The notes below the pieces were generated by a model. That model saw nothing but the letters and a program-made list of their open reading frames with translations, ran no database searches and was not told the DNA's origin. This document shows, in pieces, positions 1-12,867 of a stretch of DNA of 64,000 nt. Every line of letters begins with the position of its first letter. Within the stretch, counting starts at the first letter, position 1. The stretch comes from Vanrija pseudolonga. Lineage: Eukaryota > Basidiomycota > Tremellomycetes > Trichosporonales > Trichosporonaceae. A program made the translations under genes and the position numbers. The DNA lies in the NCBI RefSeq assembly GCF_020906515.1, contig NC_085854.1, forward strand, positions 744,001 through 808,000, written 5' to 3'.

Positions 1-819
<819 letters not shown>

Positions 820-1052
820 TCTGCGTGGATGTTTTGCAGCAAGAGGTGGTTGGAACTTGCTCGATGTCGATGACGGTGGTGGTGGTGGTGGTTGAAATCG
901 AGCAACAGTGGGCTCGAGGGATTATAATTTCATTTTTTGTGTCATTTATCCCGTTTCAGCGACGAGCGATCGGCTGGCGCTGAGCGGGCTGGGTAAAAGT
1001 CGGATAGCTCGGACTTGCATCTCGACGTCGGACTCTACACCTCGATACCACC
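820..1052. promoter_or_regulatory. Shared divergent promoter region of RVB1 and MRPL34
   Basis: Only 233 bp separate the two start codons, which face away from each other, so both promoters must lie here. No clear TATA box is visible. It is inferred from layout alone. Confidence 0.5.
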
Positions 1053-1424
1053 ATGCCTCGCCTCCTCCGCGCCGCCGCGCGCACGCTCGCCGCCACCGCC
1101 GCGCCAGCACCAGCAGCACCATCCCTTGTCGCGCGCCTCGCCGTCCGCGCCGCGCCCGTCCGCTCCACCTTCCTCACCGCCGCCCCGCGCCCCGCCTCCC
1201 TCCTGTCTCGCATCTCGCCCGCTGCCGTCCCCGCGCCGCTGGCTGCGCGCCTCGGCCCCGCACCTACCGCCCAGCAGGTCCGCACGGCCTACGGAAACGA
1301 GTACCAGCCTTCGCAGCGCAAGCGCAAGAACAAGCACGGCTTCCTGTCTCGCTCGAAGACTCGCCTCGGCCGCAAGATCCTCGCCAGGAGACGACTCAAG
1401 GGCAAGAAGAACCTCAGCCATTAA
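1053..1424 (+). CDS. MRPL34: Mitochondrial large-subunit ribosomal protein bL34m
   Basis: A single-exon 123-residue protein. The C-terminal 45 residues carry the bL34 signature: [17 protein letters not shown], then a [18 protein letters not shown] block, matching the bacterial L34 pattern of QPS..KR...HGF.aRm.t..GR.vLarRR.KGr. The first 75 residues are Ala/Arg/Pro-rich with almost no acidic residues, as expected for a mitochondrial targeting presequence, which explains why the protein is longer than bacterial L34 (about 45 residues). It would sit in the mitochondrial large subunit near the exit tunnel. The ATG follows the divergent promoter shared with RVB1 and no intron is needed. Confidence 0.92.
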   Translation: MPRLLRAAARTLAATAAPAPAAPSLVARLAVRAAPVRSTFLTAAPRPASLLSRISPAAVPAPLAARLGPAPTAQQVRTAYGNEYQPSQRKRKNKHGFLSRSKTRLGRKILARRRLKGKKNLSH

Positions 1425-1755
1425 GCGGATTATGTGTTGAGCATGCGGCTTGAGCCCGCAGGCTCGGCCTCGAGAACCGCCCAACGACAGCACACGCCGA
1501 CCTGGCACTGTCACAGAGCCAGGCCACCACCACCCACGATACCCACCAAGTAGCAAAGCACTATTCGCATATGCAGTCACATCCTGCACTCTTGCCGTGA
1601 ATCGTTTCACAAGGTATAACACTGAACTAATGAACAAGGGAGGGGTATGTCTATCATGGGGGGCAGAGGTGATCGTTCGTGGCAGGGTGCACGGGTGAAT
1701 GGTGTACGTCGGGTTCGTTATTGTCGTAGGTGCGCAACCCGTACGGCGGCGCGTC
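1425..1755. other. Intergenic region between convergent MRPL34 and GBD/FH3 gene
   Basis: About 330 bp between two convergent stop codons. I see no gene or strong repeat, only presumed 3' untranslated and termination sequence. Confidence 0.6.
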
Positions 1756-3837
1756 TCACTTCCACTGGGTGCGCGGGAGCCACTCGCCGGCCGAGGCGTG
1801 CTTGCGGAACTCCTCTGGTGGTGATCCGATCATCTTGTGGATGAGGTATGGCATCTTGTCGCCGGGACAAGCGCGCTTGAGGTGGTCCACATATCGGGCC
1901 ATTTCAAGGTGGAGAGTTGGGTAGTATGTTGTCGATGCCTTGCGCATTGTCTGTGGGGTTAGCACACGGATGCTGATGGTACCGAATACCTACCACAAGG
2001 ATGCGGTCAAGGCCGGACGCGATGAGGTCGGTGTGGAACTTTTGGGCGTCTTTGGCATCCTCACCAGCGAGGTGGGATGAGACGTCGTTCAGGAGACGGA
2101 AGTGCATGGTCTGGCGTGAGCTCTTAACAGGCCTCGATCACTCACCACATAGCCCATGGCTTCAAACTCGACACCACCAGTAGCGCCACCAGGGGCCACT
2201 GGCCGCTCCACGACCTTCTCGTCAACCTGGTCCAAGTTCCACAGTGTGTTGTTGCCATGGCACATGATCCTGTGCAGGTCAGCAGTGTGATGAGGCGATT
2301 ACCCACCAGAAGTAGTCGCGGCAAATGTCACTCAGCTCCTGCACCCAAGACTTGAATACACGTGGCCGGTGAGCGACAGTCACAAACTCGTGATAGTCGG
2401 CGGCCTTGTTCTCCTTGGCGGGCATCAACAGCTGGCGAACAAACTCGGTGACGTCGACGTCGGCAGGCGACGTCTCGAAGCGCACGGTGCTGTTTCCAGG
2501 AGCTTTGGCTACCCGAGAGGGGAAGAGCTCAAAGTGGAAGATGAAAAGCTCGACCATGATCAGTCGGCAGGGGATGTCACCAGGCTTCTTCTCAGAGAAC
2601 AGCAGAGCAGACAGTGCAGGGAAGGGACGAGGGTGTGCGGCACGGATCGCGGCCTTGCCGACATCCGACGTCGTGAGCGCCTTGACGCATCTGAGGAGCT
2701 CATAGAGCATCTGGTCATCGTGCTGCTCCTCGCTGCGCGGTGTCAGTCCTCCCCACCCAAAACACAACTCACCGCCACTCGACATCAAGCAAGTCCTGCA
2801 GCCGGTCCAGGACGAGCTTGTATCCTCCCGCCTCGATAAACGTCGCAACCCATCCAGTCGTCTCGTGGCGGAGTAGCATGCGAAGCTTCTTTGCCCTGTT
2901 GACTTCCATGCTCAGGTCCGTGCCCTTGTGGCTGGATAGCCAGTGCACAAACGCATCGGGCCCCTCTGTCGCCTGAAGCTCGGGGCTCGGTGACGGGGGC
3001 GCAAACAAACTGTTTGGTCTAGACGTCACGGGTCTGCTGCCAGGTCTTCCAATGTCGATGCTGTATCCACGGGCCTGGTGGCGTGATGGTGTAGGCGCAG
3101 CAATCTTGGGGGAAGCGACAATGACAAACTGGTCCCCATCGACGTTGAGTGTCTTTGGAGGCACAGGGCCGGATCGACGGGCCGCCTGGGGGCTGTCTGG
3201 GCCGAGCGACGTTGACGACTTGGCCTTGCGCAGGAACGGCGTAGACGCCTTCTTGACCTTCTTGTCCGGTGTCTGGGGGACAGGGAGGCCTAACGAGGCC
3301 AGGATGGCTGGGTTGGACTGGGACGACGAATCAAGGATCGACTGCTTGACGTCCTTTGCAACGCTGCCAAACTTGAGACGGACCGTAGAGGGGACCTCAA
3401 GCATGTCCTGGGGATGTTAGTGAACCCGCCAGCTGTGAATAACCCACAAGAAGCGAGTCAAACTGGGCGTCGACATCCTCTCTGTTGGGTGCCGTAATGT
3501 CCTGCAGCGGTGTTTTGATTCTTTCGTCGGCCCTCTGCCCTGGGTGGTTGATGCTGTCGGTCGAGACGTCCGACATGGACAAGCTTGGGCGGGACGACGA
3601 GGCGGAAGACACAGAGGAGGCCGCTGGGATAGCAGGTGGGGGCATGAGTGTGTATGGCGATGGTTGCTCCTGGGCACTCGGCGACACCTTGGGCTTGCTT
3701 GGAGTTGTTTGTTTGGAGGCGGCACCAAAGGCGGCCGCCTTGACGGTGGCGGGGGCGCCAGGCGGGCGGGTTGAGAGACCGGATGGACCGTGTGATGGCC
3801 GCGGGGCGATGGATGCCCTCTGGCGAGGTTGGGACAT
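1756..3837 (-). CDS. Formin-like GBD/FH3-domain protein lacking FH1/FH2
   Basis: Six exons: 3837-3448, 3407-2773, 2732-2307, 2269-2146, 2110-1994, 1950-1756, making 628 residues. Residues 1-120 are Ser/Pro/Arg-rich and probably disordered. Splicing at 3447/3408 gives DAQFDSLLDMLEVPSTVRLKF, the start of a diaphanous-type Rho-GTPase-binding domain. The armadillo-like FH3 region follows (EVNRAKKLRMLLRHETTGWV, a LLRCVKALTTSDVGK block, then the FRLLNDVSSHLAG block), ending near GEWLPRTQWK. The stop comes right after it, so the actin-nucleating FH1 and FH2 domains of a true formin are absent, and no FH2-like frame follows downstream. It may be a Rho-effector adaptor at sites of polar growth. The domain call is by pattern; the role is inference. 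Confidence 0.75.
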
Positions 3838-4134
3838 GATGCGTGGTTGGGACGATAGAATGTAGACGACACGGACTGTTGGCTGTGGTGGTGGTGGTGT
3901 AGTGATATCAACAATGGGCGGGAAGCGCAACGCAGTGGGCTCTACATGGTCTCGTCGTCTGGGCGGGCAGGCAGGTGTGGACCCTGAGAAGTCAATCGCG
4001 TCCAGCCGCCACACGCACGGCGATTCCGAGAAAATCCCGCTACGGTGACCGCACCCTGGCTGGCGCTTCTCCACTTTCAATGATCGCCACCTAACTTTCC
4101 AACTCGATCTCGACAACAACAACATTCGCCCACA

Positions 4135-6458
4135 ATGTCGGCGCTCAACCTCCCCAAGCCGGTCAACACGTACGCTGGCGAGGATGAGCTGCTCCGCTCC
4201 AACGGCCTGGGCGGCAGGCAAGCCGCCACGGTCGAGGACAGCGATGACATGGGCGAGTACCGCCCTCCTCGAATGTCGGACAAGTACAAGGTCGGCATCA
4301 TCTACCCTCCCCCGGAGATGAGGAGTGAGTCTGAGTGATGTTGGGATGTGATTCTGACGGCCTAGAAATGATCGACAAGACCGCCACCGCCGTGTCTAAA
4401 ACGTCCAAGCCTCAGGCGCTCGAGGACAAGATCAAGGAGTCGCAAAAGACTGACCCGCGCTTCGCCTTCTTGAACGACGAGGACCCGTACCACCAGTACT
4501 ACCGGTACATGGTGGAGATTAAGCGCGAGGAGGCCGAGGACATTGCCAAGGGCATCATCCCTGCGTCGGGCACGCCTGGCGCCGCCACGCCCGCTGTTGC
4601 CCCCGAGCCCAAGGATGAAGGACCTGTGTACGAGCCCAAGCCATTGGAGTTCAAGGTCGACCTGCCCGGCGTGACTGCCCAGGACCTCGACATCTTGCGC
4701 CTGACTGCCTTGTTCCACGCTCGCCGCGGTCGCTCCTTCCTTGAAGCACTCAGCGTTCGCGAGGGACGAAACTACCAATTCGACTTTCTGCGTCCGACCC
4801 ACTCCATGTTCGGCTACTACAACCGCATGGTCGAGTCGTATCAGAAGATCATGCACCCGCCACCCGGTCTTATCGCCAGCGTCGTCGAGGCCAACGCCGA
4901 CCCCGAGGCCAAGTGGAAGACTCTCGAGGAGGGACGCCTGCGCGCCGACTGGGAGAGAGCACGCAGGAAAAAGGAGGACGAAAAGGCCAAGGAGAAGGAC
5001 GAGGAGGCACAGGTGTTTGCCGAGATCGACTGGCAGGACTTTGTCACTGTCGAGACGATCGAGTTTACTCAGGCCGACATGGAGCTCGACCTGCCACCGC
5101 CTACCAACGTCGACAAGCTGCGCGTCATGAGCATGGCCGAGAAGCGCATGGCGGCCATGATCATGGAGGAGCCTGGAGCCGGTGCTCCCGTGGCTGGTGG
5201 AGACAATGTCGAGGAGGTCGACATGGAGGAGGACGAGGACGATGAGGAGGCGAGATTGCAGCGCATCAAGGAGGAGAAGGAGCAGGCGCGCGCACGAGAT
5301 GTGCAGCGTGCAGCTCTCGAGTCCAAGGGTCTCAAGATCAAGAAGGACTATGTTGCCAAGGGTAGGTCGAGGGTGCTACTGGGCTGGGCTAACTCTACAG
5401 GTATTCAGCGAGGAGGCAACGTCGCGACGGCCAAGTGCCCGTACTGTGGACAGTCGATTCCCGAGTCGGAGCTCTCGGAGCACATTCGTATCGAACTCCT
5501 CGACCCCCGATGGAAGGACCAGAAGCGCGACCTGGAGCAGAGGCGGCAACAGCAGCAGCAGCTCCAGATTGGTGCCGATATCTCCAAGTCGCTCAAGGAC
5601 CTCGCTGCGAACCGTACCGACTTGTTTGGTGATGAGACGGACGAGGCGGCCAAGGCCCGTCGCGAGGCCGAGGCCGAACAGAAGCGCAAGGACCGTGAGA
5701 AGATTGTGTGGGACGGTCACACCAACTCGGCCAAGACGGCCGAGACGACCTTCCAGTCGCGCTACAGCGCCGAGGACGCGGCGCGGCGCAGGAATGAGGC
5801 GATGGGTGTCTCGGATAAGCCGGTCAACACTGTCGGCCCGCAAGTCGGCCCGGGTATCAAGGCCCAGCCTCAGCAGCCCATCATGAAGGCCCCACCAAGT
5901 GCCAGCACTGGCACAACCATCTCCGCCGGCCCGACTGGCCCATCGGCTGGCGGCCAGCCAACATACTACTCTGCGCAGGCTGGTGGTGCGTCGGCTGGCC
6001 CCAGCATCAACCCCCAGCGCCAGGCCATGATGTCGGGAGGCGGCGCCCCAGTCCCACAACAGGCGGGTCAGGTTCGATCGGCACCCGACGACGGCCACGC
6101 CGACCGCGGGTCCTTCAAGCGGGCACGCGTCACGAAGCTGCCAGCCGGGCAGCTGTACTCTGAGATCGACTGGATGAGCCTGCATCCCGACCCGATCACC
6201 CTTAGCGTGCAGCTGCCAGTGATGCCCGACAAGCCCGAGTGGAAGCTGGATGGGAGTGTCCTGTCCATTCCGGACCTACCGGTCAACACACAGTTCTCGG
6301 TGCTGCGTGAGCGCATCAAGCGCGCACTGGACGCCGACCTGCCCGTCTCGCGTTTGAGGATTGACTACAACGGCAAGGTGATGAGCAACGGAGCGAGCCT
6401 GGCAAGCGTCAACCTGGACGACGGCGACATGGTGGTCATGGCTGTGCGGAAGAAGTAA
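4135..6458 (+). CDS. SF3A1: Splicing factor 3A subunit 1 (SF3a120/Prp21)
   Basis: Exons 4135-4324, 4366-5361 and 5401-6458 give 747 residues. After a short N-terminus come SURP1 (about 55-110, PPPEMRKMIDKTATAV then PYHQYYRYMV) and SURP2 (about 170-225, FLEALSVREGRNYQFDFL then YYNRMVESYQKIM), an acidic and charged linker, a zinc-like CPYCGQSIPESELSEHIRIE segment, and a C-terminal ubiquitin-like domain (about 670-747). This is the full architecture of metazoan-type SF3A1, longer than budding-yeast Prp21. It belongs to U2 snRNP and is needed for branch-site recognition in the nucleus. The second intron (39 nt) is a multiple of three without a stop. The start is divergent from the GBD/FH3 gene, 297 bp away. 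Confidence 0.95.
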
Positions 6459-6520
6459 CGAGGGAGGCGCTAGATCAGATGTATTTGTATGCATTAGCAT
6501 TTACAGCATGATTAGGTTGA

Positions 6521-8377
6521 TTAAGCCTCGCGGCGGTGTGCCTCCTGTGCGCGGGCGAGCTTTGCCGCGCGCATCTCCTGGCTTTTCTTTACTCCAAAGC
6601 CGTCCTGGAAGACTTCATAGACCTGGCGTGTCAGTTGGCTTCAGCGCGTTGTGCTTACCTCTTCCAAACTCAGGCCACTCGTCTCGGGATACAAGGCCCA
6701 GCAGAAGACCCAGCCGGCAGCACAAGCGCCGGCATACAGCAGAAATGCTCCTGCCGGGCTCGCGCTCTCCATCAGACTCAAGAAGGTGGCGGCCACGAGC
6801 AGGTTACAGCTCCAGTTTGTGGCGGTGCACACGCTCGTGCCGAGGCCGCGCACATCGAGGCGGAAGAGCTCGCCCTGCTGCCACGGAATGTTACCGCAGC
6901 CCGTCGCATATGCCGCGACGAAGAGGAGCATGGACAGCAGCACCGGCGTGGTGAGCGACGCAGGGTAGGGATGTCCGGGGACGAGCACGCCGTCAGTCGG
7001 TAGCGTGAGCTGGTGAAAGAAGGCCGAGGCGAGGACCAGCGCGAGCGCCATGACGGGCACGGTGTAGAGCATGGTATTCCGCCGTCCGACGGGGTCGATT
7101 ATCCGGAGCGCGACGAGCGTGAACGCAAAGTTGACGAGCGCGATGACCATGCCGGTGGCGGTCGCGTTCTTGAATCCGAGCGAGGCGAAAATCGACGCAG
7201 AGTAGTACATGAGCGTGTTGAACCCGCACAGCTGCTGCAGCGCCTGCAGCCCACACCCGATGACCAGCGCGCGCCGGTTCGCGCCGACGCGGATCAGCGA
7301 CGCCGCGCGGTGCGTCCAGGTGGTGCTGTGTTCGGCGAGCACGGCCTGCCGCACCGCCGCGGCCATGATGGCCGTCTTGCGCTCGACGTCGTGCGGAGAC
7401 GCGCGGGGGTATACCCGCGCGAGGACGCCACGGACGGCGGGCACGTCGCCGCGCACCAGGAGGATGCGGGCTGCGTGGGCGTCAGCGGCGGCGGAGGTGG
7501 CGACTTACGGCTCTCGGGGAGGAAGATGAGCGCGCCGAGCTGGACGAGCGCCGGGACCGCGCCGAGGCCGACCATCCAGCGCCATCCGCCGTGCGTGGAC
7601 TCTAGCACCGCACCGATCCCGTACGCGAGCACCTGGCCGAGCGTGCACGCCACCGCGTTGATCGTCACCAGGCGGCCGCGCTGGCGCGTGGGTGCCAGCT
7701 CGCCGATGTACAGGGGCGCGATGCACGACGCGAGGCCGACGCCGAGGCCGACGACGAACCGCCCGCCAACCATGAGCGGGAGGGCGTGCGCACACGCCTG
7801 CGCGAGCGCGCCGGTGATGAACACGCCGTTCGCTAGCCCCAGCACGCCTTTACGGCCGACATAGTCGCTCAGCGCGCCGGCCACCAGGCCGCCCAGCAAC
7901 GCGCCGAGCGTCGTCGCGCTCGTGACCAGCTCCTTCTCGCGCGTCGACAGCGCGTGGCCCAGGTCGTGCCGGATGCTGACTAGCGTGCCGGATATCACGC
8001 CGGTATCGTACCCGAACAACAGGCCCGAGAGGGAGGCGGCGCACACGAGCGTCCAGACGAACGGCGTGATGCTGGGGTGTCAGCGCCGCCGCAGTGCGTG
8101 CTTACTCGTCCTCGCCCGGCACGACGACAGCCGCCTCGTCCACCTCGTCCTTGTCCTCTTCCTCTTCTTCGGCCGTGTCCTCGGGCTCATCCCACAGCTC
8201 GTCGGGGTTATGCAGCCCCAAAGCGTTGGGCGTGAGCCGCCCGCTTGATGTCCGCGATCCAGGCGAGAAGGCAGGCGACGACGGCCCAGCTGCGGCGGCT
8301 GCGGCCGAGGGCGAGAGCGGCGGCGCGGCGGTCGGCAGCGGGGCGTACGCGCCTCGTCCGGAGCCTGGCGGTTGCAT
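6521..8377 (-). CDS. MFS sugar transporter, myo-inositol/proton symporter type
   Basis: Exons 8377-8106, 8071-7509, 7470-6659 and 6622-6521 give 582 residues. An N-terminal cytosolic tail of about 90 residues contains an acidic run (EDTAEEEEEDKDEVDE). The transporter body begins SLSGLLFGYDTGVISG, then KELVTSATTLGALLGGL, DYVGRKG, GRFVVGLGVGLASCIAPLYIGEL, PESPR, DPVGRRN and PETSGLSLEE, the usual marks of sugar-porter MFS proteins with 12 membrane segments; the block wording is closest to fungal inositol transporters (Itr). The C-terminal tail is VYEVFQDGFGVKKSQEM. It would act in the plasma membrane importing inositol or a related polyol. The substrate is inferred. Its stop lies 62 bp from the convergent SF3A1 stop. 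Confidence 0.87.
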
Positions 8378-9029
8378 GTGTGTCGGCGGGTGAGATGGAC
8401 AGGACGACGCCGGCGATCGTGATCACGAGGAGAGTGAGTCGTGTGGGGTTGTTGGTGGTTTCGGCCCTCGGCTCCGGTGGAGTGCGTCATCGGACCGGTG
8501 ATGAGTGGCAGCAGTGGCGGTTGTCGCGTGCGCCGCGGCGGCGTGGGCAGACTTGTGCTGCTCGCGATGAGCTGCGCTTGGCACTGAGCACTGCGCGCCG
8601 CGCCGTGCCCAACTCGTCGTCATGTCCTGTTGCATCGCAAGTCCGAGCACAACGCAACGGTGGAGGAGGGGCTCCATCCGACCGAGCGTGACGCGCAGCG
8701 GCCCAACCCACGCCCTCCGCCGGCCGGCGTCAACAGCCGCAGCTGCCGCCTCGGCTAGGACATGATGCACCTTGCACGCTTGCGCCTGCCTGCACTGTCG
8801 GATGCGCCATGCCACGGCTGAACGAACACCCAGCCGACCCAGAAACGTAAATGGCTGGCGGAAACGATGTCTGCCGCGACGGGCGGGTCCCGGGACGATC
8901 CGACGAGCCGCCTTCCAAACCGACATGCCCAGCGAGCCAGGGAGAGAGCATAAGTGAATAACCGCGAGACGCCAATGCAATGCAGATGCAAACCCAGAAT
9001 ACAACAAGCAGACTACAGCGAGCGACGCA
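8378..9029. other. Upstream region of the MFS transporter
   Basis: About 650 bp between the transporter start and the next minus-strand gene's stop. Open frames on both strands here (up to 148 residues) are Arg-rich, low-complexity products of GC-rich DNA. I see no gene. Confidence 0.55.
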
Positions 9030-9439
9030 CTACGCCACGCCCCTCCACTTGGGCTCGCGGCGCAGCTCCTTCGCGATCGCCAGCGCGAGCGTCGACGCGC
9101 CGAGCAGCCCGCCGACGAGCCACCGCGTCGTCTGCTCCGCCTCGTCCTTTGGCAGTCGCGCGAGGCGTGCTCGTGATGGGCGACGTGCGCGGCGGGGTGG
9201 TGAGGAGGGTGGAATGGGTGTGAGTTTGGGCGGTATTGTGCTGAGCGCGACGAGGGCGGCGGGCGGGCTGTCAACTGCGCTGAGCGTTGCTGGGGAGTTG
9301 TCTGGCGGGGGTCAGCGTTGCCGCGTGCGGGTCACCTACAGTCCAGGCTGTCGAGGGCGTCCACCGGCGCAGCGGTGCCGTTTGTCGTAGCGGCGACGAC
9401 GCACGCCGCAGCGAACACGAGCAGCGCAGAGAGCTTCAT
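9030..9439 (-). CDS. Small secreted or membrane-anchored protein, unknown function
   Basis: Two exons, 9439-9340 and 9301-9030, give 123 residues. MKLSALLVFAAACVVAATT is a clear signal peptide. The middle is Pro/Ser/Arg-rich (PPKLTPIPPSSPPRRARR). A C-terminal hydrophobic stretch, WLVGGLLGASTLALAIAK, is followed by a basic tail (KELRREPKWRGVA), which suggests a single-pass membrane protein rather than a GPI protein. The 38-nt intron is phase 1 and splits a Tyr codon after DSLD. It resembles other small secreted proteins in this window in size and build and may be the edge of that cluster. No family recognised. Confidence 0.5.
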
Positions 9440-10360
9440 CGTGTCTGCATGGGGCGGGGGCGAGGTCGCACCCACCCATCCCCCATACATATGTAAGTAC
9501 ACTGTTGCAGGCAGCAGACAGATCCAGCCCCTGCATCCCATCTTGATAACCTGCTCTCTACTGGTCGTGCCTCGTCCCTGAGGCAACGCTGGGTTGCTTT
9601 GAGTTGCCTGTGGCATGAGTTGGAGATTGCGGGAGGGGCATGACGAGATGACCAGGGCAAGCTGGGTGTGTGGGTTTAGTTTTGGTGCGGGGGGGCTGTC
9701 ACCTGCGCTTTGTTTGGGTTGCGCTACGTGCGGCGGGCGGGTTTCATTGCTGCATTGCTGGTGCATGTCGTCCGGCGCATCGGGCAGCGGTGTGTGTCAC
9801 CGCTCACCGCTCAGCACGCCGCATGCACGCGCACGCCGCAAGAGGTCACGCCACCCATACCACGCGCCGCCGCATATGTACAAGCGCCGAGACGAGACGA
9901 GACCTCACAAATTGCCCAACAACAACCACTGCCACTTCCGGACACACACCCTCGCCACGCCGTGTGAACACCTGCACCAGTACCTATGCCGTAGACATCG
10001 CCGCTGCGCTGAAGCCGAGGGCGGAGCGGGATGCGGGATGATGACCTTGTGCTTGTTTCTGCCTATGGCATTCATCTGAGGGTATGAATGAGGTGGGCCC
10101 GATGCGGCCTGCGACGAGTGAGGTGGGCAGAGCTGAGCGAGCCTCGGAGCGGAGCTGCTGCTGCGCCGCCTGCCTCGCTGTCTGCCGTGCCGGCGGCACC
10201 TTGCCTCGGCCTCTCACCCCGCATGTGCACCGTTACATGGTTGTGCTCTACGGCGCCTCTTACGTGTGACTGGTGTGTGTGTGTGTGACTGCGTTGCTCG
10301 TGCTATAGAGAGCTACCGCGAACCCGCTCGCGCCGGCTGCGCCGACGCTTGCACGACCGC
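9440..10360. other. Intergenic region upstream of the small secreted gene
   Basis: About 920 bp between the start of the small secreted gene and the stop of glycerol kinase. Frames here are short and biased. No gene seen. Confidence 0.55.
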
Positions 10361-11708
10361 CTACTCCTTCCAATGCATCGCCCGCTCGACGGCCCGCTCC
10401 CACCCCCTCCATCGCTTCGCCCGGTCCTCGGCATCGTTCTGCGGCTTGAACGTATGCCTGCCGGCCACATTCACCTCGCGCAGCGTCTCTGGGCGGGCCA
10501 AGTCCCAGCCGAAGCGCTTGAGCGCGACGGCGGCGCAGATGGCCGACCCGAGCGCCGTCGACTCGCGCATGACGGGCCGCTCGACATCAATGCCGAGAAT
10601 GTCCGCCTGAAGCTGCATGCACAGGTCCGAGTTGGTCATGCCCCCGTCGACGCGGAGGACCGACAGCTCGTGCCCCGAGTCCTTGGCCATGGCCTGCAGG
10701 ATTGCGCGGGTCTGGAAACACGTCGCCTCGAGGGTCGCGCGCGCAATGTGCGCGCGGTTCGTGTACGCCGACATGCCGACGAGGGTGCCGGCTGCCGAGT
10801 CGTCCCAGTACGGAGCGAACAGCCCCGAGAACGCAGGCACAAAGTACACGCCGCCCGTGTTCTTGACCTTGTTTGCCAGCGGGTCGATGTCGCTCGCGGC
10901 CGAGATGATCTCCATCTGGTCGCGCAGCCACTTGATGCTCGAGCCCGCCACCGCGATCGAGCCCTCGAGCGCGTACGCCGTCTGCCCGGCTACCCGGAAG
11001 GCCGGGGTCGTGAGCAGCCCGTGCGTCGAGGGGACCGGTCGGTCACCGGTATTGAAGAGCATGAACGCGCCGGTGCCGTATGTGTTTTTGGCTGAGCCCT
11101 GCTCGACGCACTTGTTGCCCACGAGCGCGGCCTGCTGGTCGCCAATCATGCCCGCTACGGGCTTGCCCTTGAACGCGCCGGACGTGATGCTGCCGTAGAT
11201 CTCGGCGTTGGACACAATCTTGGGCAGCGCAGACTCGCGCACGCCAAAGAACGCGAGGCACTCGGGGTCCCAGGCGGTCGTGCGCAGGTCCATGAGCATG
11301 GTGCGCGACGCGTTCGTCACGTCGGTGAGGTGCAGTCCGCCATTGGCGCCGCCAGTCAGGTTCCACAGGATCCACGTCTCGACCGTGCCGAACAGCAGAT
11401 CGTCCGTGTCGTGTGCGCGCTTGACCTCGGCCACGTTGTCGAGCAGCCACTTGACCTTGGTGCCGCTAAAGTACGTCGAGAGGGGGAGCCTGGGAATCAG
11501 TCCTGCTCGCGTGCGCCCACCCACCCAGTCTTGGCCTTGAGCGCCTCGGTGCCCAGCGGCGAGCGGCTAGCCAGCTCGTGCACGGTGTCAGTGTTGCGGG
11601 TATCCGGCCACGCAATGGCTGCGCTGCGTCAGCACACGGCCTGGCCCCGCCCCGCCCCGCCTACTCACCATTGTACAGCGGCTTGCCGGTGCTCCGGCTC
11701 CACACACA

Positions 11709-11739
<31 letters not shown>

Positions 11740-11987
11740 CCGGGGACCTGTTCGAGCCCGATGCCCCTGGCGGCGAGCGCGGTCGCCACGCCATCAAGAC
11801 ACGCGTGCACCGTGTCGATGAGGTCGGCGGGCCGCTGCTCGTGCCACCCGGGGTGGGGGTACAGCTGCTCGTACTCGATCTGGTGGGTGGCCACGACGGC
11901 GGCCGTGTGGTCGAAAGCGATGGCGCGCGTCGACGTCGTGCCTACGTCGACCGACACGATGTACTCTTGCTTTGCGGACACGGTCAT
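10361..11987 (-). CDS. GUT1: Glycerol kinase
   Basis: Exons 11987-11669, 11618-11525 and 11489-10361 give 513 residues, the normal length for the FGGY family. The N-terminus reads YIVSVDVGTTSTRAIAFD (phosphate-binding), then HPGWHEQ and GITNQRETT. Splicing restores AIAWPDTR and KTGLPLSTYFSGTK. Further family blocks are LFGTVETWILWNLTGG, GMIGDQQAALVG, NTYGTGAFML, PAFSGLFAPYWDD, RVDGGMTNSDL and ESTALGSAICAAVAL. It phosphorylates glycerol to glycerol-3-phosphate with ATP in the cytosol, the first step of glycerol use. Introns are short with GTGAGT or GTGGGT donors. Confidence 0.96.
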
Positions 11988-12867
11988 GGTGGAGTAGGGA
12001 GATGCATTGTGCCGCACGCGCGTTGCTTGGCTTTGGGCCGCAGCGGTGCGTGAGGAGGAGGGCGCGAGGAGTCTGGGCGTGTGAGTGAGACTGAAGCACA
12101 AGGTTGTCGGAACGCGGATAACAACACCCGGACGGGCGGGTATCAACGTGACGGGCCGGGACGAGAGAGAGAGAGCGAGCTCGGAAGACGTGAAACACAG
12201 CCGAGAGTGGGCGGGGAACTGCAACGCTCTCTGGGCACACCGGGGCAAAGTAGATGCCGGGGTGGGTGGGCGTACCGTGCTTGCTTTGCTCGGGACAGGA
12301 GCCGCAGGCAGACGGAGCAGCAGTCAGTTGAACCCAGCCAAGCGACCTCGTGTTTGAGAGACCAAGAGGTCGGGCAGCCAACATCACAATTATCTGCCTT
12401 TCCGTGCCACCTCGGCACAACCTCGCCCACCTCCTCCCCACTGCCTCCCCCACCATAACCCACGAACCAGGCCACATGCCCACAGCGCTACTCACCTCGC
12501 AAACCCGCGACGACGAGCGGCGTCCAACGGCCCCACACGGCGCCGTGGAGCTCCGAGCGTTGTCTGGGCCGCAGTTGTCGATCCCCAGCGAGCGGCATGG
12601 GCCTGGGCTGGCGTCGAAGAGCACCGATACGCCGCGCCGAGACGAGCCGGCCCCGAGGCCGTGGCCGCGCCTATGCGCGCGAAGCCCGCAGCGACATGTC
12701 TCATAGAGTCGTGGGTGAGTTGGTGGTGGACACTGCGGGTGGAGGTGGATCGGCGAAAATTGGGCAACAATCCAGTGGTGCGGGGCAACTCGCGTCCGCC
12801 AGCCATGCTGCATGCTCCTTCCTGTCTACAGTGTTCAATGTCCATAACGAGTCCACTCGCGCGCGGG
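11988..12867. other. Upstream region of glycerol kinase
   Basis: About 880 bp between the GUT1 start and the stop of the next minus-strand gene. Several biased frames occur on both strands, none with recognisable domains. It probably holds the GUT1 promoter and leader. Confidence 0.5.
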
